Notes: generated from the letters alone by a model not told the origin. A stretch of 52,022 bases of DNA from an uncultured Eubacteriales bacterium (GCA_902793245.1 CADBCX010000007.1:1-52022); one strand, 5' to 3'; counted from the first letter of the stretch, positions 28,785 through 36,300 are shown. Program-made: numbers and translations.

Positions 28785-29566
28785 GAAATACCCGCGCAAC
28801 CAAGACCTTCCGCACCCTCTGGATGGCGCTGATCCTGCTGTTTCTGTACGCGCCGATCCTGATCATGATCGCGCTGTCCTTCAACGCCTCGGTGTCCCGC
28901 AGCCAGTGGACCGGCTTCACCCTGGACTGGTACGTGAAGCTGTTTCATGACCCGGCGATCCTGGGCGCGCTGAAGACCACCATCGAAGTGGCCGTGATCG
29001 CCACGATCGTCTCCACCATCATCGGCACCCTGGGCGCCATCGGCATCCACTCCATGAACAGCGGCATGGCGGGCCTGCTGATCGACGTGTCCTACCTGCC
29101 CATGACCACCCCGGACATCGTCACCGGCGTGTCGCTGATGCTGATGTACCTGTTCTGCCACGTGCCGCTGGGCAAGTGGACCATGATCTTCGCCCACATC
29201 GCCTTCGACATCCCCTACGTGCTGTTCTCGGTGATGCCCAAGCTGCGGCAGATGAACCCGAACCTCTACGAGGCGGCGCTGGATCTGGGCTGCCACCCGA
29301 TCAAGGCCCTTTACAAGGTGATCGTGCCGGAGATCATGCCCGGCATCTTCACCGGCGCGCTGCTGGCCTTCACCATGTCCCTGGACGACTTCGTCATCTC
29401 CTATTTCACGTCCTCGGACATGTACCCGAACCTGAGCCGCATCGTGTACTCCTCCACCAAGCTGGGGGTCAAGCCCACGATGTATGCCCTGTCCACGCTG
29501 ATGTTCGTCACGATCCTGCTCCTGCTGGTGCTGGTCAACAAGCGCACGAAGCTGGAGAACCTGTGA
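28778..29566 (+). CDS. potC: Spermidine/putrescine ABC transporter permease PotC
   Basis: A 262-residue permease with six TM helices and an EAA loop, YEAALDLGCHPIKALYKVIVPEIMPG. The start is GTG at 28778 (a second GTG follows at once), inside the end of potB and served by SD AAGGAGG. It pairs with PotB. The conserved N-terminal helix ends in LSFNASVSRSQWTGFTLDWY, typical of PotC proteins. Confidence 0.95.
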   Translation: MVRNTRATKTFRTLWMALILLFLYAPILIMIALSFNASVSRSQWTGFTLDWYVKLFHDPAILGALKTTIEVAVIATIVSTIIGTLGAIGIHSMNSGMAGLLIDVSYLPMTTPDIVTGVSLMLMYLFCHVPLGKWTMIFAHIAFDIPYVLFSVMPKLRQMNPNLYEAALDLGCHPIKALYKVIVPEIMPGIFTGALLAFTMSLDDFVISYFTSSDMYPNLSRIVYSSTKLGVKPTMYALSTLMFVTILLLLVLVNKRTKLENL

Positions 29567-29717
29567 TTGGGCGCGCAGTGAGGCATCAGGAATGAGGAAT
29601 TGCGGTTCCCCTGCATTCTTAAACTCCTAACTCCTAACTCCTGACTCCCCTCCCCACCGCACCCCCCTTCGGGGTTTGCACATACAACACTACTTGAAAA
29701 TCTGGAGGATGCTGCAC
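29567..29717. repeat. GGAATGAGG / CTCCTAACTCC short repeats between potC and potD
   Basis: GGAATGAGG near 29590 and repeated CCTAACTCC/CTGACTCC units at 29624-29650, then a CCCCTTCGGGGT hairpin (29667-29679). This is repeat insertion within the operon. Confidence 0.6.
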
Positions 29718-30779
29718 ATGAAGAAACTCGCTATCGTTCTGCTGGTCGCGCTGCTGGCCGCCGCGCTACCCGTCGCCTGTCTGGCCGAGGCCGACAAGCC
29801 CTTCGCCGGCGCGGAGATCAAGGTCTACAACTGGGAAGACTACATCGACCGCGAAGTGTTGAATATCTTTGAGGAGGAGACCGGCTGCCACGTGAACTAC
29901 GTCACCTTCTCCCAGAACGAGGACATGTACACCAAGCTGTCCACCGGCGCGGAGAGCTATGACGTGGTCATCCCCTCCGAGTATATGATCGAGCGCCTCA
30001 TCAAGGAAGACCTGGTGGAGGAGCTGAACCTGGACAACATCCCCAATATGGCCAATGTGGTGGACAACCTGCTGGACCCCATCTACGATCCCGGCAACGC
30101 CCACTCCATCCCCTACATGTGGGGCACCCTGGGCATCGTCTACAACACCGAGATGGTGGAAGAGCCCGTCACCAGCTGGAACGCGCTTCTGGATGAAAAG
30201 TACGCCGGCGAAATCTTCATGATGGACTCCATGCGCGACACCGTGGCCATCGGCCTGATCATGAACGGCTACTCCGTGAACAGCGACAGCGAGGAAGAGC
30301 TGGAGGCCGCCCGGGAGTGGCTGCTGGCCCAGAAGGACTCCAACGTGCTGGGCGGCTACATCCTGGACCAGGCCAAGGACATGATGGCCGGCAACGAGGC
30401 CGCCATGGCCGTGATGTACTCCGGCGACGCCCTGTACGCCATCGAGAAAAACGATGCCCTGGCCTACGTCATCCCCGACGAGGGCAGCAACATCTGGGTG
30501 GACGGCATGTGCGTGCCCAAGTCCGCCAAGAACAAGGAAGCCGCCGAGTGCTTCATCAACTTCATGTGCCGTCCCGACATCGCCCAGATGAACATGGACT
30601 ACATCTACTATTCCTCCCCCATCAAGCAGGTCGTGGAGGGCCTCGACGAGGAGGAGCTGGCCAGCATCGCCATGAACCCCACCGACGAGATGGTGGCCCG
30701 CTGCGAATACTACGTGGACATCTCCACCTTCGACAACGCCTGGCTGTATGACGACGTCTGGATGGACGTACTGATGTGA
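29718..30779 (+). CDS. potD: Spermidine/putrescine-binding protein PotD
   Basis: A 353-residue extracytoplasmic binding protein. The signal peptide is MKKLAIVLLVALLAAALPVACLAE; a cysteine after PVA gives only a poor lipobox, so lipid anchoring is uncertain. The mature start EIKVYNWEDYIDREVLNIFEEETG is the PotD/PotF signature, followed by YDVVIPSEYMIERL, PYMWGTLGIVYN and NIWVDGMCVPKSAKNKEAA. The start is ATG 29718 with SD GGAGG; in-frame ATG upstream lacks one. It delivers polyamine to PotBC. Confidence 0.96.
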   Translation: MKKLAIVLLVALLAAALPVACLAEADKPFAGAEIKVYNWEDYIDREVLNIFEEETGCHVNYVTFSQNEDMYTKLSTGAESYDVVIPSEYMIERLIKEDLVEELNLDNIPNMANVVDNLLDPIYDPGNAHSIPYMWGTLGIVYNTEMVEEPVTSWNALLDEKYAGEIFMMDSMRDTVAIGLIMNGYSVNSDSEEELEAAREWLLAQKDSNVLGGYILDQAKDMMAGNEAAMAVMYSGDALYAIEKNDALAYVIPDEGSNIWVDGMCVPKSAKNKEAAECFINFMCRPDIAQMNMDYIYYSSPIKQVVEGLDEEELASIAMNPTDEMVARCEYYVDISTFDNAWLYDDVWMDVLM

Positions 30780-30858
30780 GTCGGCAGGGCCGACAGCCAA
30801 CTGCTGCCGCCCGGAAAATGGGATGCTTCATCTCATTCACCGCGCCCGGCAAAAACAC

Positions 30859-30893
30859 GATTCCCCGCGCCACTGATTCAAGCGCGGGGAATC
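30859..30893 (-). repeat. Conserved-loop hairpin, third copy
   Basis: Read on the minus strand: arms GATTCCCCGCGC / GCGCGGGGAATC and loop TTGAATCAGTG. The loop and the flank CCAAAACGAAG match the copies at 23699 and 23805, but the stem sequence differs in compensating ways. Confidence 0.8.
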
Positions 30894-30908
30894 TTCGTTT
30901 TGGAAAAA

Positions 30909-31364
30909 CGTGAAACGGGGACGGTTCTCTTTTCACGTTTCACTCGCTAAAATGTGAAATGGGGACGGTTCTCATTTCACACTTCCTGCCTGCAGGGCAA
31001 GGGCCGAGGGGAATCTCAAGGCACTTTTATCAAGCTGCCAATCCCTTTCCCAATTCCAAACGTGAAACGGGGACGGTTCTCTTTTCACGTTTTACTCGCT
31101 GAAATGTGAAATGGGGACGGTTCTCTTTTCACGTTTCGCGCCTGCAGGGCAAGGGCCGAGGGGAATTTCAAGGCACTTTTATCGAGCGGCCAATCCTTTT
31201 TCCAATTCCAAACGTGAAACGGGGACGGTTCTCATTTCACGTTTTACTTGCTAAAATGTGAAATGGGGACGGTTCTCATTTCACACTTCCTGCCTGCAGG
31301 GCAAGGGCCGAGGGGAATTTCAAGGCACTTTTATCGAGCGGCCAATCCTTTTTCCAATTCCAAT
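30909..31364. repeat. Three tandem 152-bp units with GGGGACGGTTCTC palindromes
   Basis: Units start at 30909, 31061 and 31213. Each has two palindromes of the form GTGAAA(C/T)GGGGACGGTTCTC...TTTCAC, then CTGCAGGGCAAGGGCCGAGG and a common tail. The GTGAAA...TTTCAC palindrome with GGGGACGGTTCTC core is a REP-like module; an inverted pair lies at 34171-34238. No RAYT-type transposase is present in the window. Confidence 0.9.
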
Positions 31365-31473
31365 CATGAATTGGCCGCGAGATACTTGCGCCGGGAATTC
31401 CCCCTCGGCCCTGTCCGCAGCGCGTGAAATGCTGTTTTCACCCCCCAACGCGGAGATCCACCGCCCCGTTCAG

Positions 31474-31600
31474 GGGACGACCTCATCCGGCGCTGCGCGC
31501 CACCTTCCCCTAAAGGAGAAGGCAATTCGGGATTGCGGTTGACAACCCCTCAGGCACTTCGCGCCACCTCCCCTTACACAGGGGAGGCTTTTGGGGGAGG
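31474..31600. repeat. GACCTCATCCG / CACCTTCCCC element copies
   Basis: GACGACCTCATCCGGCGC, CACCTTCCCCTAAAGGAGAAGG, then CACCTCCCCTTACACAGGGGAGG. These are modules shared with 11089-11150 and 38975-39153. Confidence 0.6.
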
Positions 31601-31613
31601 TGGAAGGACAAAG

Positions 31614-31646
31614 AAATCCCGCGCTGGAATCAGTGGCGCGGGATTT
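31614..31646 (+). repeat. Conserved-loop hairpin, fourth copy
   Basis: Arms AAATCCCGCGC / GCGCGGGATTT and loop TGGAATCAGTG. A third stem sequence around the same loop. Confidence 0.8.
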
Positions 31647-31697
31647 CGTCGATATTATCGCGGCAACGCTTGGGATGGAGCATTCCATGTTCCGCGC

Positions 31698-31764
31698 GGC
31701 AGCAGTTGGGGTTGAGCGCCCTGCGCTCCACGTGGCAGCAGTTGGGGTTGAGCGCCCTGCGCTC
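31698..31764. repeat. 31-bp direct repeat, period 36
   Basis: GGCAGCAGTTGGGGTTGAGC followed by GCCCTGCGCTC, twice (31698-31728 and 31734-31764). The second copy runs into the stop codon of the SH3 gene. Confidence 0.85.
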
Positions 31765-32509
31765 ACTTGTGGGCCCACTTGTAGGCGCGCTCGATGGACT
31801 TCTGGTGATGCTCGTTCTCCTGCTCGGAGCCGTGGGTGATGCTGCCCACCATGTGCAGGCAGAACTGGCCGTCGTAGTTGTTGTTCTTGATGGTCTGGTC
31901 GCCGTGGGGCTCGGTGTTGATGCCGCAGGCCACGTACTTGTCGCCGGCCTTCAGGATCACGGCGTGGCTCTTCCAGGAGAAGTGGCCGCCCGCCACCCGC
32001 AGCAGCTTGGCGGTGTCGGCGGCGCTGGCAGGCTCCACGTCGGCGTGATTGTGGCCGCCCATGCGCTTGATCTTCAGCTCGATGCCGGTGTCGATGTCGT
32101 AGATGTAGCCGTACTTGCCCTTCTTCAGGACGTTCTTGCCGTCGCCGAACCACTCCATCTTCACGACCTTGCTCTTCCAGGAGCTGCTGCTGGCGGCCTT
32201 CTTGGTCTTCGAGGAGGATTTCGAGGAAGACTTCGAGGAGCTCTTCTTGCTCAGGTACTTGACGGGCATGTAGCCGGTCTTGCCGCTCACCTTCACCTTC
32301 GCCCACTTGCCCTTCACCGCCGTCACCGTCACGGTGGTGCCCTTCGGCATCTTCACATGCTTGGCGGAGGAGGAGGCCGACTTGTAGATCTTCGCGGAGG
32401 AGGACGACACGCTCGCCTTCACCGACTCGGCCATTGCCGGAGCCGCCGCGGAAACCAGGAGCACTGCAATCAGCATCGCGCAGAAAAGCTTTTGTATACG
32501 CCGCAACAT
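31763..32509 (-). CDS. Secreted SH3-domain protein with conserved His-rich C-terminal domain
   Basis: A 248-residue exported protein. Signal peptide (about 1-27, AMA/ES), bacterial SH3 domain (about 28-88: AKIYKSASSSAKHVKMPKGTTVTV...GYMPVKYL), Ser/Lys linker (about 89-115), then a C-terminal domain of about 130 residues. The latter has HNHADVEPASAADT, GGHFSWKSHAVIL, NTEPHG and GQFCLHMVGSITHGSE...HHQKSIERAYKWA. The pattern of conserved His, Asp, Glu and Cys occurs in exported Clostridia and Paenibacillus proteins with SH3 or copper-amine-oxidase-like domains; no activity is known to me. SD AAAGGTG. SH3 suggests binding to peptidoglycan. Confidence 0.85.
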   Translation of the reverse strand: MLRRIQKLFCAMLIAVLLVSAAAPAMAESVKASVSSSSAKIYKSASSSAKHVKMPKGTTVTVTAVKGKWAKVKVSGKTGYMPVKYLSKKSSSKSSSKSSSKTKKAASSSSWKSKVVKMEWFGDGKNVLKKGKYGYIYDIDTGIELKIKRMGGHNHADVEPASAADTAKLLRVAGGHFSWKSHAVILKAGDKYVACGINTEPHGDQTIKNNNYDGQFCLHMVGSITHGSEQENEHHQKSIERAYKWAHK

Positions 32510-32683
32510 TTTGTTTCACCTTTTCCTGGAAATTTTAATTACTGATTGCATTATATTACAAAATTATTTCAATGTGTTCGATTTCCTTAAAAAGTCCTCC
32601 CCTTTCCTAAATAACGTCGCAATATTTCCAATTCTCGACCATTTTCGGAATTTAGACTTTTTCTCGAAATCCTTCCCCAGCAT

Positions 32684-32712
32684 TTGACGCGCCGCGTCGG
32701 GACATGTATAAT
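32684..32712 (+). promoter_or_regulatory. Promoter of the 32778 membrane gene
   Basis: -35 TTGACG, 17-base spacer, -10 TATAAT. Confidence 0.8.
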
Positions 32713-32777
32713 AGATGTGTATATGAACGCCCTGAGCGGCCGCAAGCGCGGCCATGTCCCAAGAGAGGAGCATCACC

Positions 32778-33065
32778 ATGGCGAAATTGAGCAAAAAACA
32801 GCCCTCCATCCTGAACTGGATGGGCACGCTGTTCCTGTACGGCATTCCCGGCGTGAACCTGATCTTCCTGATCGTCTCCGCGATCTTCGCGAAATCCGCC
32901 AGCAAGCGCAGCTTTGCCATCGCGGGCATCCTGCTGATCGTTGTGCTCGCGGTGCTGGTGTTCGCCGCCTTTGCCATCTTCCCGGATTTCTTCAACCGGC
33001 TGACGGAGGCCATGCGCAACGTGGTGCACCCCGTCCCCGTGGGCGAGGTCATCCCGGTGGCCTGA
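32778..33065 (+). CDS. Small two-TM membrane protein
   Basis: A 95-residue protein with two hydrophobic helices (WMGTLFLYGIPGVNLIFLIVSAIF and FAIAGILLIVVLAVLVFAAFAIF) joined by a basic loop (AKSASKRS). The basic N-terminus predicts cytosolic ends. The layout 'P.ILNWMGTLFLYGIPGVNLIFLI' recurs in small Clostridia membrane proteins of unknown role. SD AGAGGAG decides ATG 32778. It has its own promoter and a downstream terminator, so it is monocistronic. Confidence 0.75.
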   Translation: MAKLSKKQPSILNWMGTLFLYGIPGVNLIFLIVSAIFAKSASKRSFAIAGILLIVVLAVLVFAAFAIFPDFFNRLTEAMRNVVHPVPVGEVIPVA

Positions 33066-33079
33066 CGTCGCACGGAAAA

Positions 33080-33110
33080 GGAGCCATCCGATCTCGGATG
33101 GCTCCTTCTC
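33080..33110. terminator. Bidirectional terminator
   Basis: GGAGCCATCCG-ATCT-CGGATGGCTCC, with T-rich sequence on both strands, sits between the convergent genes at 32778-33065 and 33125-34096. Confidence 0.85.
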
Positions 33111-33124
33111 ATATTCTATATTCC

Positions 33125-34096
33125 CTATTCTCCCTCAACCTCCAGCGCCTCGGCCGTCTCCTTCCGGCGATAGAGCTTCCGGTCCAGGGACCAGATGCGC
33201 TCGGTGAACCCGCCGGGCGTGGCCACCTTCAGGGCGCGGTTCATCTCGAAGATGCGGGCGTCCAGCAGGTCCAGCACGTGCAGCACCTCCGCCTCCGGGA
33301 ACATGGGCGGCTTGGGGCTGCCGAACTCCGGCAGGTCGTGGTGGGACAGGATCATGTGCTCCAGCATCATCAGCAGCTCCGGGCGCACGTTCAGCTCCCG
33401 CCCGCAGCGGTCCAGCTCCGCCACGCCCATCACCAGGTGACCGATGAGCATGCCCTCGGCGGTGTAGTCGCTCACCATGCCGATCTCGTCGGCATCCATC
33501 TCCGCGATCTTGCACAGGTCATGGAGGATCACTCCCGCCGACAGCAGCTCCGCGTCCAGCGTGGGATAGATCTCGCAGATGGCGGCGGCGCTTCTGAGCA
33601 TGGTGCTGGTGTGGTGCAAGAGGCCCGCGCGCTCGGCGTGGTGCAGCTTCGAGGCCGCCGGGTAGTAGGTCAGCTTGTCGCCGCACTCCTCCAGCCGCTT
33701 CAGCACCAGCGCCTTCAACTGGACGTCCGTGAAAGCGTCCACCCGGTTCAGGATGTAATCCAGCATCTCTCCCGGCGGATAAGGGGCGCAGGGCGTCAGC
33801 GCGTCCATGTCGAAGTCGTCCGTCTCCGCCGACGGGCGCATCTTGTCCACCCGCAGCTGGGGCCGGCCATTGTATTCCAGCATCATGCCCCGCACCCGGA
33901 TCACCTGGGCCACGGGCGGTGGCGGGGTCAGCCCGTCCCACATCTTGGCGTTCACCTCGCCGGAGATGTCGCAAAGCGTCATGTCCAGGTATTTCCCGCC
34001 GTTGGAGCTGGTCCGCTGTGCGGCGGCCCGCACCAGCAAAAACCCGTCGAAAACTTGTCCCTTGATCATGTTGGCCAGCTGCGGCTGCGGCTTCAT
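33125..34096 (-). CDS. YhaM-like 3'-5' exoribonuclease (OB-fold plus HD domain)
   Basis: A 323-residue protein. An N-terminal OB-fold (about 8-90: DGFLLVRAAAQRTSSNGGKYLDMTLCDISGEVNAKMWD) precedes an HD phosphohydrolase domain with metal ligands HH (161-162) and HD (192-193, ILHDLCK), then SHHDLPEFGSPKPP. This order is that of YhaM, a Firmicutes 3'-5' exonuclease acting on RNA and DNA ends. The start is ATG 34096 with SD GGGGGG; a longer reading passes through the promoter. Promoter at 34131-34159. Monocistronic. Confidence 0.92.
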   Translation of the reverse strand: MKPQPQLANMIKGQVFDGFLLVRAAAQRTSSNGGKYLDMTLCDISGEVNAKMWDGLTPPPPVAQVIRVRGMMLEYNGRPQLRVDKMRPSAETDDFDMDALTPCAPYPPGEMLDYILNRVDAFTDVQLKALVLKRLEECGDKLTYYPAASKLHHAERAGLLHHTSTMLRSAAAICEIYPTLDAELLSAGVILHDLCKIAEMDADEIGMVSDYTAEGMLIGHLVMGVAELDRCGRELNVRPELLMMLEHMILSHHDLPEFGSPKPPMFPEAEVLHVLDLLDARIFEMNRALKVATPGGFTERIWSLDRKLYRRKETAEALEVEGE

Positions 34097-34130
34097 GCCA
34101 TCGCCCCCCGTCCCGTTATTTCTACATAAC

Positions 34131-34159
34131 ATTGTAGACGCTCAGCGCGAGGCTGTCAA
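34131..34159 (-). promoter_or_regulatory. Promoter of the YhaM-like gene
   Basis: -35 TTGACA, 17-base spacer, -10 TACAAT on the minus strand. Confidence 0.85.
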
Positions 34160-34170
34160 GGGCGAAAAAC

Positions 34171-34238
34171 GTGAAATGGGGACGGTTCTCATTTCACATT
34201 TTTGCTATTATGTGAAATGAGAACCGTCCCCATTTCAC
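34171..34238. repeat. Perfect inverted pair of 27-bp GGGGACGGTTCTC palindromes
   Basis: Arms at 34171-34197 and 34212-34238 are exact reverse complements around a 14-base loop. Each arm is itself framed by GTGAAAT/ATTTCAC. It sits between two divergent promoters and belongs to the family at 30909-31364. Confidence 0.92.
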
Positions 34239-34249
34239 ATATTTTGTGG

Positions 34250-34278
34250 TTGCCGAGTTCACAAAATTCGATTATAAT
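34250..34278 (+). promoter_or_regulatory. Promoter of the 34309-35455 gene pair
   Basis: -35 TTGCCG, 17-base spacer, -10 TATAAT. Confidence 0.78.
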
Positions 34279-34308
34279 GGTCTATATCATTCCCAATGGA
34301 GGCATCCC

Positions 34309-34989
34309 ATGCCCGACACGAAGTTTTCATTCGCCGCCCTGAAGGAGCATCTGCGCAAGTATTTCTGGGTGTACCTGATCGGCATCGCGGCCTGCCTGCT
34401 GGGCACGAACCTGCTCTGGACCACCACCGCGCCCCGGCCCACCAACGAGCAGACCGTGACCGTGTTCCTGGCGGACGTGTACACGAATCCCGAGCCCCTC
34501 TCGGACGTGGCCGACGCCATGCTCAAGGCCACCCAGCCCTATGACGAAAACCTGAAGCTGGTGGAATTTTCCAGCCTGCAATACAACGAGAACGAGTACA
34601 CCAGCAGCATGCTGCTGATGACCCGCCTGGCCGTGGGCGAGGGCGACGCCTTCCTGGCCTCCCAGAGCGTGATGGACGCGCTGGTGCAGTCCCAGGCCCT
34701 GGAGCCGCTGGACGCGTACGTGGCCGACGGCTGGCTGGCCGAGTACGACCTGGAGCCCTACTACGCCACCTACACCGACGAGGAGGAGGGCATCAGCGAG
34801 ACCTTCCTGGCGGCCCTGAAGCTGGACAACTACCCGATCCTGATGGAGAAGGGCGCGTTCATCAGCGAGGGCGGCTACCTGTGCGTCACCTCGAACGGCG
34901 GCAACGTGGACACCACGATGAAGGCGCTGGAGGCCATGATGGCGGCGCTGACGGAGGAACAGAATGCTCAGTCAGAAACTGCAAAATAA
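34309..34989 (+). CDS. Membrane-anchored protein resembling a solute-binding lobe
   Basis: A 226-residue protein with one TM helix (about 19-37) and an extracytoplasmic domain of about 185 residues. The strand-helix pattern TVTVFLADVYTNPEPLSDVADAML, then LAVGEGDAFLASQSVMDALVQSQALEPLDAYV, resembles one lobe of type-1 solute-binding proteins, in which a ligand-binding loop precedes 'G.aD..l....l..L...g.L.pLd'. No permease or ATPase lies nearby, so transport is unlikely to be direct. SD GGAGG selects ATG 34309. The 3' end overlaps the next gene by 26 bases, so the two products probably act together. Confidence 0.75.
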   Translation: MPDTKFSFAALKEHLRKYFWVYLIGIAACLLGTNLLWTTTAPRPTNEQTVTVFLADVYTNPEPLSDVADAMLKATQPYDENLKLVEFSSLQYNENEYTSSMLLMTRLAVGEGDAFLASQSVMDALVQSQALEPLDAYVADGWLAEYDLEPYYATYTDEEEGISETFLAALKLDNYPILMEKGAFISEGGYLCVTSNGGNVDTTMKALEAMMAALTEEQNAQSETAK

Positions 34990-35455
34990 GCAGCCCACCC
35001 CGCTGCAGGGCGTGGGCCTGGTGCTGGTCATCGCGCTGGCGGCGGTGGCGGGCTCGGCCTTCTTCACGAGGCTGGCCCCCCGGCTGGGCAACCTCGCCTC
35101 GCTGCTGTTCATCGCCTACGGCTGCGCCATCGCCTATTTCCTGCTGAACTGGTACGGCATGAGCTTCCTCTACACCGCCACCGACGACTGCCTGCGCCTG
35201 TGCCGCGCCTACGGCAAGCGGGAGCGGTTCATGGCCGACGTGTGGCTGAACCAGGTGGTGGCCTACGGCACGCCGGAGGAGATCAAGCAGAAGCATCCCG
35301 ACGCCCCCGTCACCCGCGCCACCCGCACCCAGTGCGAATACGCGCCCCTGGCCCTGGCCTACCGGGAGGGCGGCAGGGTCCGCACGGCCGTCATCCAGCC
35401 GGATGATGCCATGCGGGAGCACCTGATCCGGAAGATCCGGGAATACATGAAATAA
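34964..35455 (+). CDS. Two-TM protein, partner of the anchored binding-like protein
   Basis: A 163-residue protein with TM helices near 16-34 and 42-62 and a cytosolic C-terminal domain of about 95 residues (DDCLRLCRAYGKRERFMADVWLNQVVAYGTPEEIKQKHPDAPV). No family recognised. The start lies within the upstream gene, with SD GGAGG, so translation is coupled. A MITE begins at the last base of its stop codon. Confidence 0.75.
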   Translation: MLSQKLQNKQPTPLQGVGLVLVIALAAVAGSAFFTRLAPRLGNLASLLFIAYGCAIAYFLLNWYGMSFLYTATDDCLRLCRAYGKRERFMADVWLNQVVAYGTPEEIKQKHPDAPVTRATRTQCEYAPLALAYREGGRVRTAVIQPDDAMREHLIRKIREYMK

Positions 35456-35589
35456 TACTAAATTCCTTCTAAAACATGTACAAATGCGGAGTGGATTTTT
35501 TGTTCTGGCAAAGCTGAGCGGAGGGAGGCGATGCAGCGCATCGTTGACCGAAGCCCGCAGATGTACATGGATTAGATGGAATTTAGTAT
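35455..35589. mobile_element. MITE with 28-bp terminal inverted repeats
   Basis: The 135-base element begins ATACTAAATTCC and ends GGAATTTAGTAT. The outer 28 bases at each end are inverted repeats matching at 25 positions, down to CATGTACA/TGTACATG. No ORF inside. TA at each outer edge is compatible with a Tc1/IS630-type target duplication. A second copy starts at 51894. It abuts the stop of the upstream gene. Confidence 0.85.
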
Positions 35590-35683
35590 CATCCCTCAAC
35601 TGTCCATGATAAGCCTGAAACAATCCCTCAGCCTTCCCCTTCAGGGGCGTCGAGCGCCTGGAAAACAGCACAGAGTGCTGTTT

Positions 35684-35944
35684 TCAGTGAGACGGGGACG
35701 ACAGTCCCGTGGAACGGTGGCACGGCGAAGCCGTGACGGATAAGGTCGTTCCTCCCTCCACATACCGCTCCGCCACCCAGGCGACGCGGTCCTGATAGTC
35801 GACCGGCACCCAGCCCTCCCGGGCCTCCCCGGCGCAGGCCAGCGCCATCCCCCGCTTGCCCAGCCCCACCGGCAGGCCCGACGCCCGGGGCCATTCCCTA
35901 AGCAGGCAGTCGGCGTTCAGGCGCACGCTCTCCCCGGCGTTCAC
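35684..35944 (-). CDS. SH3-like protein, phage-patch partner
   Basis: An 86-residue protein with an SH3b-type core: VRLNADCLLREWPRASGLPVGLGKRGMALACAG...GWVPVDYQDRVAWVAERYV. The start is GTG, overlapping the TGA of the tail-chaperone gene by four bases (GTGA), with GGAGGC just upstream. The last 18 residues (from TTLSVTASP) are poorly conserved in character and may be read into flanking repeat DNA. In phages, SH3-like proteins accompany tail or lysis modules; here it follows a tail-chaperone-like gene with no other virion genes. Confidence 0.65.
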   Translation of the reverse strand: MNAGESVRLNADCLLREWPRASGLPVGLGKRGMALACAGEAREGWVPVDYQDRVAWVAERYVEGGTTLSVTASPCHRSTGLSSPSH

Positions 35945-36258
35945 GCCTCCGCCTCCTCGCGGCCGAAGAAGCCCGCCTCCCGCAGGCCGTCGGCGCAGAG
36001 CTCCACGATGTCCTCCAGGCTGCCGCCCCGGGCGATGTGCTCTCCGATCAGCGCGCCCACGTCCCGCACGGTCAGCTCCGGCTGCAGCTCCGCCAGGCCC
36101 GCCCAGAGCAGCAGCCGCGTGGCGCTGAACTGCCGGTCCATCAGCCGGTCGATGGACATGCCCGCCCGGTCCTCCAGGGCGCACAGGCTGTTCACTGTAT
36201 AGCGCAGGTTCCATTCCCTGCCCGCGACGCGCACCGTCTTCATCTCGTTTTCATTCAT
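35941..36258 (-). CDS. Phage tail assembly chaperone-like protein (GTA gp10 type)
   Basis: A 105-residue protein with the pattern of GTA-gp10/tail-assembly-chaperone proteins: RVAGREWNLRYTVNSLCALEDRAGMSIDRLMD, then ATRLLLWAGLAELQPELTVRDVGALIGEHIARGGSLEDIVELCADGLREAGF. SD GGAGGAGATAAG precedes the ATG. It is divergent from the S24 repressor and followed by the SH3-like gene. No capsid, tape-measure or other tail gene is present, so this is either a domesticated fragment or a remnant of a prophage. Confidence 0.7.
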   Translation of the reverse strand: MNENEMKTVRVAGREWNLRYTVNSLCALEDRAGMSIDRLMDRQFSATRLLLWAGLAELQPELTVRDVGALIGEHIARGGSLEDIVELCADGLREAGFFGREEAEA

Positions 36259-36300
36259 CTTATCTCCTCCCCCTCACAGGTTTTCCACAGTTTATTCACC

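Larger units (their letters stand above)
30780..31762. other. 983-bp repeat-only stretch
   Basis: No gene is supported. In order it holds a conserved-loop hairpin (30859-30893, minus orientation; may terminate potD), three tandem 152-base units (30909-31364), CCTTCCCC-type elements (31474-31600), another conserved-loop hairpin (31614-31646) and a 31-base direct repeat (31698-31764). Confidence 0.8.

Noticed and set aside
30909-31364. Possible CRISPR array
   Set aside because: Units are 152 bases, head-to-tail and nearly identical throughout; no short repeats with unique spacers and no cas genes.
31258-31542. 94-codon ORF within the repeat-rich gap
   Set aside because: It is composed of the 152-base unit and CCTTCCCC elements and has no independent coding signal.
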